Shown one piece after another: positions 34,646 to 41,065 of a stretch of 41,065 bases of DNA. Numbering within the stretch: position 1 is the first letter of the stretch; each line of letters starts with the position of its first letter. Below the pieces are notes generated by a model. The model was not told the origin of the DNA. It saw only the letters and a list, made by a program, of their open reading frames with translations, and did no database searches. The translations under genes were made by a program, and so were the position numbers. The stretch is from contig PHEF01000025.1 of NCBI GenBank assembly GCA_002842875.1, positions 1 to 41,065 on the forward strand. The letters run 5' to 3'. This DNA is from Alphaproteobacteria bacterium HGW-Alphaproteobacteria-3. GTDB taxonomy: Bacteria; Pseudomonadota; Alphaproteobacteria; Parvibaculales; Parvibaculaceae.

Positions 34646-35301
34646 CAATCCTCATTCCGGCCTTCCGGGAAGCTGCAACCATCGGCACCGTGGTGAGAGC
34701 CGCACGCGAATATGCCGACGTCATTGTGATCGACGATGCATCGCCCGACGAAACCGGCGCGAGGGCCGCGGAGGCGGGCGCCATTGTCGTCCGCAACGAA
34801 GCCAATCTCGGATATGACGGCACGCTGAACCGCGCCTTCGAAGAAGCGATCGAGCGCGGCTTCGACTTTGCAATCACGATGGATGCGGATGGCGAGCACA
34901 ACCCCGCCCTCGTCGCAGACTTCAAGGCACTTCTGATGTATGAGGGCGTGCCGCTCGTGCTCGGCGTTCGCCCCCGCAAGCAACGCTTTGCGGAGATTGT
35001 GATGGGGCTCTATATCCGGTTGCGGTTCGGCGTGGAGGACATTCTCTGCGGGATGAAGGGTTACGATCTGAAGCTCGTCGCGGCGAACGGCGGCTTTGAT
35101 CATACGAACTCCATCGGTACGGAACTCGCGATCAAATCCATCCGGGGCGGTGCATCGTTCCGGCAAATCGGCGTCAGCGGTACGCGCAGGCAGGACGCGC
35201 CGCGCTTCGACCGGCGCCTCCGCGCGAATGTTCGGATTCTCGTCGCACTCGGACAGATTGTCCGGGACGACCTGCGACACCTCTTCAGTCGACCTGCTTA
35301 A
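34627..35301 (+). CDS. Family 2 glycosyltransferase (DPM1-like)
   Basis: A 224-residue GT-A fold glycosyltransferase. The start is GTG 34627, preceded by AAGGA six bases upstream inside the NeuB-like gene, which is why the 19-base overlap is accepted. Motifs: ILIPAFREAATIG at the N-terminus, VIDDASPDETG, RNEANLGYDGTLNRAF, and the metal site TMDADGEHNP. There are no membrane helices. It is probably the transferase that moves the operon's sugar or a hexose onto lipid or the growing glycan. The donor cannot be read from sequence. Confidence 0.88.
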   Translation: MDRPRITILIPAFREAATIGTVVRAAREYADVIVIDDASPDETGARAAEAGAIVVRNEANLGYDGTLNRAFEEAIERGFDFAITMDADGEHNPALVADFKALLMYEGVPLVLGVRPRKQRFAEIVMGLYIRLRFGVEDILCGMKGYDLKLVAANGGFDHTNSIGTELAIKSIRGGASFRQIGVSGTRRQDAPRFDRRLRANVRILVALGQIVRDDLRHLFSRPA

Positions 35302-35413
35302 GCGCGTTTTTACGCGGAATTAACCAGTCTCGATTGCCCAAATCGGGACAAGGCGCGCTGGCGCGCAACTTGCGCTCTCACCAACCGACTGTCGCATTCG
35401 GACACAGGTTGGC

Positions 35414-36979
35414 GTGAGCATCGTGACTGCACTGAACAAGGACATACAGGCTTTCGACATGGTGACCCCGGTCACCGGGCCCCGCATCGCGGGCTTCGAA
35501 AACATCCACCGCGAAGGCCGGGGTACGGGCACACGCCTTACCCCGCTTGCCGACCGCTTCATGCTTCTGCTGGGCGATCTGGGCGCGCTGGCCCTCGCGC
35601 AAGCCATCGCCGGATACATCGCACTCGGCATCAATGTGCAGGTTCTGAATACGGAATTCGCCGCCATTGAGGCTGGCGAACTCACGAGCCGCCTCGTCAG
35701 CATCGGTTTCCTTGCCATGCTGCCGATCCTTTGGTGGGCGGCCAAGGGTCATTATTCGAAGCGCACCCCCTTCTGGGCAGAGGCGAAGGAGATCGTGAAG
35801 GCGATCGCCCTCGTCGCGCTCGTCGATGGCTTTCTTCAGTACATCGTGAAGGATTATTTCTCCCGTCTCTGGCTGCTCCAGGCATGGATCTGGGCCCTCC
35901 TCTTCGTGCCGATGGCCCGTATCGGGATGAGACATGTCCTGAAGCGGTACGGAAGCTGGACCGCGCCCGTGCTCATCATCGGTTCGCGCGAAAACGCAAC
36001 CGAGGCGGCCCAGGTGCTCGAGGACGAGCCCTATCTCGGTTACGAAGTGGCCGGCACGCTCGACCTCGCCGAACTCACCGCCGAGCGCAACGCGTCCGAT
36101 CCGGCGAGCCTTCTCTATCGCGCGGGCGGCCAGCTCTCCGCCGCGCTGAAGCTCGCCTGCGAGCGGCATGGCGCCCGCTTCGTCGTTCTCGCTCCCTCGC
36201 CCGAGGAAATGGCGAGCCTCGACAATATTCTGCGTGCCCTGCATCGCGCCCGCATCGCCTTCTCGATCGTGCCCCCGGTGAAGGGCATCGGCGCGCTGGC
36301 GCTCGAGGCTGGTAACTTCTTCAGCCACGACCTCGTGATGCTGACGCTCGCCGACAATCTCAACCGGCCGCTGGCGCGTCTGATGAAGCGCAGCTTCGAC
36401 CTCGTTGTCGCCTCCGTGGCGCTGCTCGCGCTGCTGCCTTTCTTCGGCGTCGTTTCGATGCTGATCCGTCTCGACGGCGGTCCGGCTTTCTATGGCCATC
36501 GCCGCGTCGGCGAAAAGGGCCGCGAGTTCCACTGCCGCAAGTTCCGCACAATGCATGTGGACAGCGATGCGATCCTGAAAGAGGTGCTGGAGAACGACCC
36601 GCTGCGCGCCGCCGAATGGACCCGCGACCAGAAGCTCCGCAACGACCCGCGCGTCACGGCGGTGGGCGAGTTCCTGCGCAAGACGAGCCTCGACGAGCTG
36701 CCGCAGCTTCTGAATGTGATCCGCGGCGAGATGAGCCTTGTCGGCCCGCGCCCCGTGACCTACGCCGAAGTGCTGCGCTATGGCGAGGATGCGGAATACT
36801 ACCTCTCGGCGAAGCCCGGCATTACCGGCCTCTGGCAGGTGAGCGGCCGCAACGAAACGACCTACATGCGCCGCGTCGAACTCGACGCCTGGTACGTGAA
36901 GAACTGGTCGCTCTGGCAGGACATCGCCATCATGTTCAAGACCTTCCCCGCCGTGCTGCTTCGTCGCGGCGCCTGCTGA
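35414..36979 (+). CDS. wbaP: Undecaprenyl-phosphate sugar phosphotransferase (WbaP/ExoY type)
   Basis: The initiating enzyme of surface polysaccharide synthesis: it moves a sugar phosphate from a UDP-sugar to undecaprenyl phosphate. In the 521-residue protein, GTG 35414 is preceded by AGG. There are four N-terminal membrane helices (about 48-70, 92-112, 128-147, 152-170), a nucleotide-binding-like middle domain (VLIIGSRENATEAAQVL at about 186), and the bacterial sugar transferase domain (about 320-521) with KRSFDLVVASVALLALLPFF, DGGPAFYGHRRVGEKG, CRKFRTM, LDELPQLLNVIRGEMSLVGP and KPGITGLWQVSGR. GalU and the Leloir enzymes nearby would supply UDP-glucose and UDP-galactose. The 112-base gap upstream suggests its own promoter. 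Confidence 0.92.
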   Translation: MSIVTALNKDIQAFDMVTPVTGPRIAGFENIHREGRGTGTRLTPLADRFMLLLGDLGALALAQAIAGYIALGINVQVLNTEFAAIEAGELTSRLVSIGFLAMLPILWWAAKGHYSKRTPFWAEAKEIVKAIALVALVDGFLQYIVKDYFSRLWLLQAWIWALLFVPMARIGMRHVLKRYGSWTAPVLIIGSRENATEAAQVLEDEPYLGYEVAGTLDLAELTAERNASDPASLLYRAGGQLSAALKLACERHGARFVVLAPSPEEMASLDNILRALHRARIAFSIVPPVKGIGALALEAGNFFSHDLVMLTLADNLNRPLARLMKRSFDLVVASVALLALLPFFGVVSMLIRLDGGPAFYGHRRVGEKGREFHCRKFRTMHVDSDAILKEVLENDPLRAAEWTRDQKLRNDPRVTAVGEFLRKTSLDELPQLLNVIRGEMSLVGPRPVTYAEVLRYGEDAEYYLSAKPGITGLWQVSGRNETTYMRRVELDAWYVKNWSLWQDIAIMFKTFPAVLLRRGAC

Positions 36980-37031
36980 GGAAGAGCCTCACAGGCCGGC
37001 TTCCGCTGCTTGAGCTTGCAGGAGCTGGCCC

Positions 37032-37799
37032 TCACCCCCGCCGCGCGAGATAGGCATCGCAGATTTCAACGAGGCGCGCGCGTCCGAAGCTTGGATCGTG
37101 ACCGCCATGGACGATATCGACGTCGAGGTCGCGAAGGCGGCGTATCGTCCTGCAATAGCTCGCGATGTCGGAATCCGGCAACTCGTCGAGAAGAGGGCCG
37201 TCGTAAATCGCATCGCCCGAAAAAAGCGTCTTTGACGCCGCTTCGAAGAGGCCAAGCGATCCCGGCGAATGTCCCGGCAGGTGAAAGACCGAGAAATGCC
37301 GGTCGCCGAGATCGACGACGTCGCCTTCCTTGAGATGCCCCGTCGCATGAGTGGAAGTAACGCGATAACCGTCGAGCGAGTATCCGTCATGGGGCAAGGC
37401 ATCGACGAGAAGACCCTTGCCGCCGTCGAGCCCATAGCCCGAGAGACTGGCGCGGAGCTCCGGCGGGAAACCCTCCGCCGTCAGCGCGGCGAATTCCCGA
37501 TAGTCGGCCATGCGCGGCGCCTCGACCTCATGCATGAGACGCGTGCCGAACTCATGCAGGGAGCCGACATGATCGTAGTGGATATGCGTCGCGACGGCAG
37601 CAAGCGGCTTCTCCGTGAGATCGGCAATCGCGTCCTTGAGCGAGGTAACACCGGTGCCCGTATCGACAAGGAGGTCGCGGTCGCGGCCGCGGACGAACCA
37701 TATGTTGCAGCGGATAAAAGGATGAACATGGCTCTCGTAGAGGAGCGTGATGCCATCCCCCATCTCGCGTCTCTCGAACCAGCGCTCGGCGATTTTCAA
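37032..37799 (-). CDS. Metallo-beta-lactamase-fold hydrolase
   Basis: A 255-residue protein with the start at TTG 37799, chosen because GGGAGG lies six bases upstream; the longer in-frame start at 37847 lacks such a site. The di-metal site is complete: THIHYDH for the H-x-H-x-D-H motif, the His in LPGHSPGSLGL, the Asp in LFSGDAIYDG and the His in VHGGHDPSFG. The fold covers glyoxalase II-like and lactonase-like enzymes; nothing fixes the substrate. It is downstream of the bactofilin gene and probably separated from it by a terminator. Confidence 0.88.
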   Translation of the reverse strand: MKIAERWFERREMGDGITLLYESHVHPFIRCNIWFVRGRDRDLLVDTGTGVTSLKDAIADLTEKPLAAVATHIHYDHVGSLHEFGTRLMHEVEAPRMADYREFAALTAEGFPPELRASLSGYGLDGGKGLLVDALPHDGYSLDGYRVTSTHATGHLKEGDVVDLGDRHFSVFHLPGHSPGSLGLFEAASKTLFSGDAIYDGPLLDELPDSDIASYCRTIRRLRDLDVDIVHGGHDPSFGRARLVEICDAYLARRG

Positions 37800-37835
37800 G
37801 GACAGCCTCCCGGTCTCGATGGTGGGCCTCCATTG

Positions 37836-37858
37836 AAAAGCCCTCACCGAAGGAGAGC
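37836..37858 (-). terminator. Probable terminator after the bactofilin gene
   Basis: On the minus strand a six-pair stem (one T-G wobble) around a CTTCGGT-type loop is followed by four T residues. It lies 50 bases past the bactofilin stop and just upstream of the metallo-beta-lactamase-fold gene. The T run is short, so termination may be partial. Confidence 0.5.
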
Positions 37859-37907
37859 AATATTCCGCCGAAAAGACCAGTATCGATGAACGTGTGGTCC
37901 CGCCAAC

Positions 37908-38495
37908 TCAGAAGATCAACGCGCCGACGCCCACCAGGCCAAGGGAAAGCGCGGCACCGGACATCATCGGGATCGCCCGCTTGAAGCGCCGCCGCGTCCA
38001 CGGACGGATGGCGGATTCCCGCGCGGCCTGCGCGATGAAGGCTCCTTGCGCGGATTTTTCCTCCGCCTCGTCGCTCTCGGCGATGACCCGCACCTGTGCA
38101 TCGATGACCGCACCGCGATGCGTGACGAGCTTTGCGCATTTGACCTCGCCTGCGATACGGCTGGAGGAACGCAGGATGACCTCACCCGAGCATTCGAGCG
38201 TTCCGTCGAAGACACCCGCGATCTCGGCACGCAGAACCGCCGCCTGGCCTTCGACACGTCCGCTTGCACCGATCGAAAGCTGCGCCGCGCGCAGATCCGC
38301 GTTGACGGCGGCACCGTCGACAAAGATCGCCCCCTGCGTTTCGAACGATCCTTCGAGGAGACTGTTCTCACCGATCGTAATGTCTTCGTTTCCGGCCCTG
38401 ATGAGCCGGACCGGCGCATCGGGTTTGCGGGTTTGATTGTCCGGCTTGGCTGCGTTGCCGGCGGCACCTGCCATATTCATGTTCCCCATCGACAT
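37908..38495 (-). CDS. Bactofilin-like polymer-forming protein with C-terminal membrane segment
   Basis: A bactofilin (DUF583) beta-helix protein that self-assembles into filaments. The start ATG 38495 is preferred because GGGAG is six bases upstream; ATG 38501 is also possible. In the 195-residue chain, residues about 1-28 are flexible and Met/Asn/Ala-rich. About 35-140 is the beta-helix with repeated hydrophobic-turn units (ITIGENSLLEGSFETQGAIF, VNADLRAAQLSIGASGRVEG, and so on). About 155-175 is basic, and the last about 18 residues (MMSGAALSLGLVGVGALIF) are hydrophobic and could anchor it in the membrane. Bactofilins usually lack a C-terminal membrane helix. It neighbours polysaccharide genes, which fits a role in positioning envelope synthesis. 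Confidence 0.87.
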   Translation of the reverse strand: MSMGNMNMAGAAGNAAKPDNQTRKPDAPVRLIRAGNEDITIGENSLLEGSFETQGAIFVDGAAVNADLRAAQLSIGASGRVEGQAAVLRAEIAGVFDGTLECSGEVILRSSSRIAGEVKCAKLVTHRGAVIDAQVRVIAESDEAEEKSAQGAFIAQAARESAIRPWTRRRFKRAIPMMSGAALSLGLVGVGALIF

Positions 38496-38682
38496 GTTCA
38501 TCTCCCGTCCTCATGGATTCATCATGCCGCCCGCGAGCCCGAAGAGCCCGGCGGACAACGATTCACGAGCGCCTAGCGTGCGCCCGCGGAGAATTAAAAA
38601 CTCTTTCCGATGAGGGGAAACGCATCCGCCGCGGATGGAATCCGGGTGGAAACAGCACCGATACGGCGTTGAGCAGAGGATT

Positions 38683-40116
38683 CTATTCCGCCGCCGGCAT
38701 CTTGACGTCGCGGCCATACACATCGTCGAAACGGACGATGTCATCCTCGCCGAGATAGGAACCGGACTGCACTTCGATAATGCTGAGCGGTTCGTCTCCA
38801 GGATTGGCTAGACGGTGTTTCGTACCGAGGGGAATGTAGACGGATTCGTTCTCTTCGAGGATCTTCTGTGTCTCGCCCACCGTCACCTCGGCCCGCCCCT
38901 TGACCACCACCCAATGCTCCGCCCGCCGATGATGCATCTGCAGCGAAAGCGCGGCGCCGGGATAAACGAGCAGATGCTTCACCTGGTGCCGGAGGCCCTC
39001 GTCGAGGGATTCGTAGAATCCCCAGGGCCGGTAGACGCGCTTGTGTGCCTGGTGCTCGGTGCGACCGGCGGCGGCCACCCGGTCGACGATTTTCTTGACG
39101 TCCTGCACCCGGTCGCGCGCTGCGACGAGGAGAACGTCGCCGGTATCCACGATGACGAGATTCTCGACCCCGATAGTGGCCGTCAACCCCGCCTCGGATC
39201 GCACCAGGCAATTCCGGGTATCCTCGACGATCGCATCGCCGCTGACGACGTTGCCGTTCACATCCTTGTCGCCGATTTCCCAGAGCGCGGACCACGAGCC
39301 GATGTCGCTCCAGCCCATATCGACCGGCACGACCGCGGCCGACGAGGTATGCTCCATCACCGCATAGTCGATCGAATTCGAGGGGCAGGCGCCAAATGAC
39401 GCCCGGTCAAGCCGCAGGAAGTCCAGATCGCGCACCCCTTTGACGACGGCTTCGGCAGCATGAGCGGCTATGTCCGGACAGTGGGTCCGCATCTCCTGAA
39501 GAATGCTGTCGGCGCGGAACATGAATATGCCCGCATTCCAGTCGTATCCCCCCTCCTGAAGATAGGACCGCGCGGTATCGGCATCCGGCTTCTCGACGAA
39601 GCGCTCCACCGCATAGGCGTTGCCGCCGGGAAGTGGCAGACCGCGTTTGATATAGCCGTAGCCGGTCTCGGGCGCCGACGGCACCACGCCAAACGTGACG
39701 AGTTTGCCCGCGCTCGCCAGCGCGGCGCCTTGCCCGATGGCCGCGCGGAAGGCTTCGAGATTCGCAATGTGATGATCCGCCGGCAGAACGAGGAGCACCC
39801 CCTTCGGATCGCGGGATTGAACGAAGGCGGCGGCGGCGGCGGCGGCAGGCGCCGTATTGCGGCCCTCAGGCTCCAGAATATGCGCCAGTGGCGTGATCCC
39901 CGCCTCGCGCAATTGCTGCGCAATGATGAACCGGTGCTCGTCGTTCGAAACGATGATGGGATCGGCGAAACGATCGTCTCCCGCGACGCGCAGCGCGGTC
40001 TCGAGGAGCATGGGCCGCTCCGACACCAGGGGAAGCAGTTGTTTGGGATAGAGCGATCTCGATGTCGGCCACAAGCGAGACCCGACACCGCCCGAAAGTA
40101 TTACGGGGTAGATCAT
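38683..40116 (-). CDS. manC: Mannose-1-phosphate guanylyltransferase / mannose-6-phosphate isomerase
   Basis: A bifunctional enzyme giving GDP-mannose for surface polysaccharides. ATG 40116 with GGAG six bases upstream gives 477 residues, the normal size. The pyrophosphorylase domain starts VILSGGVGSRLWPTSR, with FVEKPD and DYAVMEHT further in. The C-terminal cupin (about 355-470, YRPWGFYESLDEG, LSLQMHHRRAEHWVVVKG) is the type II isomerase part. A run of eight alanines follows NTAP, encoded by a GGC repeat. It is divergent from galU across a 306-base region. Confidence 0.94.
   Translation of the reverse strand: MIYPVILSGGVGSRLWPTSRSLYPKQLLPLVSERPMLLETALRVAGDDRFADPIIVSNDEHRFIIAQQLREAGITPLAHILEPEGRNTAPAAAAAAAFVQSRDPKGVLLVLPADHHIANLEAFRAAIGQGAALASAGKLVTFGVVPSAPETGYGYIKRGLPLPGGNAYAVERFVEKPDADTARSYLQEGGYDWNAGIFMFRADSILQEMRTHCPDIAAHAAEAVVKGVRDLDFLRLDRASFGACPSNSIDYAVMEHTSSAAVVPVDMGWSDIGSWSALWEIGDKDVNGNVVSGDAIVEDTRNCLVRSEAGLTATIGVENLVIVDTGDVLLVAARDRVQDVKKIVDRVAAAGRTEHQAHKRVYRPWGFYESLDEGLRHQVKHLLVYPGAALSLQMHHRRAEHWVVVKGRAEVTVGETQKILEENESVYIPLGTKHRLANPGDEPLSIIEVQSGSYLGEDDIVRFDDVYGRDVKMPAAE
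39826..39846. repeat. (GGC)7 trinucleotide repeat inside manC
   Basis: Seven tandem GGC units on the plus strand, read as alanine codons on the coding strand, lengthen a poly-alanine helix after the N-T-A-P motif of ManC. Units are in frame, so gain or loss would change only the alanine count. Confidence 0.9.
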
Positions 40117-40422
40117 GCACAACTCCATCCAGTTTGCCCGACGAGAAAGGGGCCCGGCCGGCAGCGGGCCAGCAGGCTCAAAATACGGGATATCGGGACG
40201 GATTTCATCCCCGGACAGGCGGCGATGGTTAAGGCCTGTGCCCGGGTCACGGGAGGGTACGCGTTGCCCGCCGCGGTTTGCGGCGGGTTTCTGCCCTGGC
40301 ACGACGATCTGTGATCTCGCACGTCACGCAGAGGTCACGGCTTGCGGCCAATATGAAGAAATGCGAAACCAGACGAACAATCATGTGTTGTCGAGACTGG
40401 TTTCCCGGAACAAGCAAAAGAC
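40117..40422. promoter_or_regulatory. 306-base divergent control region between manC and galU
   Basis: No gene is seen here. It holds several possible stem-loops: GGCCCG/CGGGCC at 40151-40156 and 40165-40170 (near manC); CCCGCCGC/GCGGCGGG at 40267-40274 and 40280-40287 followed by TTT (plus strand); and GAAACCAG/CTGGTTTC at 40365-40372 and 40397-40404, just before galU. Promoters for both genes must lie here, but I see no convincing -10/-35 pair. Confidence 0.6.
40365..40404 (+). promoter_or_regulatory. Extended inverted repeat in the galU leader
   Basis: GAAACCAG (40365-40372) and CTGGTTTC (40397-40404) pair perfectly. Inside them CGAACAA and TTGTCG-like arms pair imperfectly, so most of the 40 bases can fold into one hairpin or present a dyad for a dimeric regulator. 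It ends 18 bases before the galU start, in the place of a translational or transcriptional control element. Confidence 0.45.
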
Positions 40423-41065
40423 ATGACCTCGAATTCCCCCCGAAAAATCCGAAAAGCCGTTTTCCCGGTCGCAGGCCTTGGAACGCGCTTCCTGCCCGCC
40501 ACGAAAGTCATTCCGAAGGAAATGCTGACTGTCGTGGACAAGCCGGTGATCCAGTACGCCGTCGAAGAGGCAATCGAGGCCGGAATCGAACACTTCGTCT
40601 TCGTGACCGGCCGGGGCAAGGGCGCAATCGAGGACCATTTCGATCTCGCCTATGAACTCGAGGCAACGCTCAAGGCCCGCGGCAAGTCTGCAGAGTTCGA
40701 AATGCTCAAGGCTTCGCGTCCCATCGCGGGGGCGGCAAGCTTCGTTCGCCAGCAGGAGCCGCTCGGCCTCGGCCATGCCGTCTGGTGCGCGCGGGACATC
40801 GTGGGCGATGAACCCTTCGCCCTCGCCCTGCCCGACATGCTGATCCACGGCCCCCGGGGCTGCTTTGCGCAGATGATCGACGTCTATTCCGGGCACGGCG
40901 GCAATATCATCGCGGTTGAGGAAGTGCCTCATGAACACGTGAACCGTTATGGCGTGGTCGCCCTCTCGGACGATCTGGGGCACGAGACCTTCCGCATCAC
41001 CGGCATGGTGGAGAAGCCGAAAATCGAGGACGCGCCGTCCAACCTGATCATCTCGGGCCGCTACA
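40423..41065 (+). CDS. galU: UTP-glucose-1-phosphate uridylyltransferase (partial, runs off right edge)
   Basis: Makes UDP-glucose from UTP and glucose 1-phosphate, the donor for polysaccharides and the co-substrate of GalT. The frame is open from ATG 40423 to the window end (214 complete codons, about three quarters of the usual length of about 290). The nucleotide loop AVFPVAGLGTRFLPATKVIP is at residues 12-31, followed by KEMLTVVDKPVIQYAVEEA, the metal-site ALPDML at about 138-143, and the late MVEKP. The ribosome-binding site is weak, and an inverted repeat lies directly upstream. Confidence 0.93.
   Translation, partial: MTSNSPRKIRKAVFPVAGLGTRFLPATKVIPKEMLTVVDKPVIQYAVEEAIEAGIEHFVFVTGRGKGAIEDHFDLAYELEATLKARGKSAEFEMLKASRPIAGAASFVRQQEPLGLGHAVWCARDIVGDEPFALALPDMLIHGPRGCFAQMIDVYSGHGGNIIAVEEVPHEHVNRYGVVALSDDLGHETFRITGMVEKPKIEDAPSNLIISGRY

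Noticed and set aside
38511..38744. A 77-codon minus-strand frame between manC and the bactofilin gene
   Set aside because: Overlaps the end of manC, has no ribosome-binding site, and its Arg/Cys-rich composition is not protein-like. The 187-base gap seems to hold only leader or promoter sequence.

Overview
The window is GC-rich (by eye about 62-65% G+C), tightly packed chromosomal DNA. It reads as an alphaproteobacterium of the Rhizobiales/Parvibaculum kind. That placement is inferred from gene content (CYP153-type alkane P450, Rieske oxygenase, a fused enoyl-CoA hydratase/3-hydroxyacyl-CoA dehydrogenase, an Anbu proteasome-like operon), many GTG/TTG starts, and a dispersed palindromic repeat of alphaproteobacterial type. 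No search was run. I saw no rRNA, tRNA, CRISPR array, integrase or transposase.

Layout. 1-2.6 kb: gltD (probably preceded by the end of gltB) with a strong terminator, then an AzlC/AzlD amino-acid exporter whose azlC is broken into two overlapping halves. 2.6-6.8 kb (minus strand): two secreted SGNH hydrolases, an MBOAT acyltransferase and a small membrane protein, which look like a cell-surface O-acylation unit. 7.0-9.5 kb (minus): a MoxR ATPase and a CoxE-type VWA protein. 9.7-10.2 kb: a truncated HigB/RelE-like toxin with an intact antitoxin. 10.2-13.7 kb (minus): TetR regulator, CYP153-like P450 and a Rieske oxygenase preceded by a perfect 32-bp palindrome and a dispersed repeat. 13.9-16.3 kb (plus): fadJ-like fusion and an epoxide-hydrolase-family protein. 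16.3-17.9 kb (minus): two phage-tail-like genes with no other phage genes around them. 18.0-21.9 kb (minus): the four-gene set ATP-grasp, alpha-E, transglutaminase, Anbu. 22.1-23.4 kb (minus): a lytic transglycosylase.

23.5-30.8 kb holds galactose metabolism: GH42 beta-galactosidase and GH4 alpha-galactosidase in divergent orientation, then galK and galT. Between them lies a protein that joins a PAP2-phosphatase-like membrane domain to a DUF368 polyprenyl-phosphate transporter domain. 30.9-37.0 kb (plus) is a polysaccharide or glycoconjugate operon: PseB-like dehydratase, SpsF-like cytidylyltransferase, RmlD-like reductase, NeuB-like synthase, family 2 glycosyltransferase, then a WbaP-like initiating transferase. 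37.0-40.1 kb (minus): a metallo-beta-lactamase-fold protein, a bactofilin with a C-terminal membrane segment, and ManC. A 306-bp divergent region separates manC from galU, which runs off the right edge.

Functional threads: galactoside hydrolysis feeds the Leloir enzymes and, with ManC and GalU, supplies nucleotide sugars. WbaP needs undecaprenyl phosphate, and the PAP2-DUF368 protein is well placed to regenerate it. The most unusual items are that fusion, a nonulosonate-like cluster lacking the expected aminotransferase and 2-epimerase, the perfect palindrome in front of the Rieske gene, the isolated phage-like pair beside the Anbu operon, and the two broken genes (azlC and the toxin).
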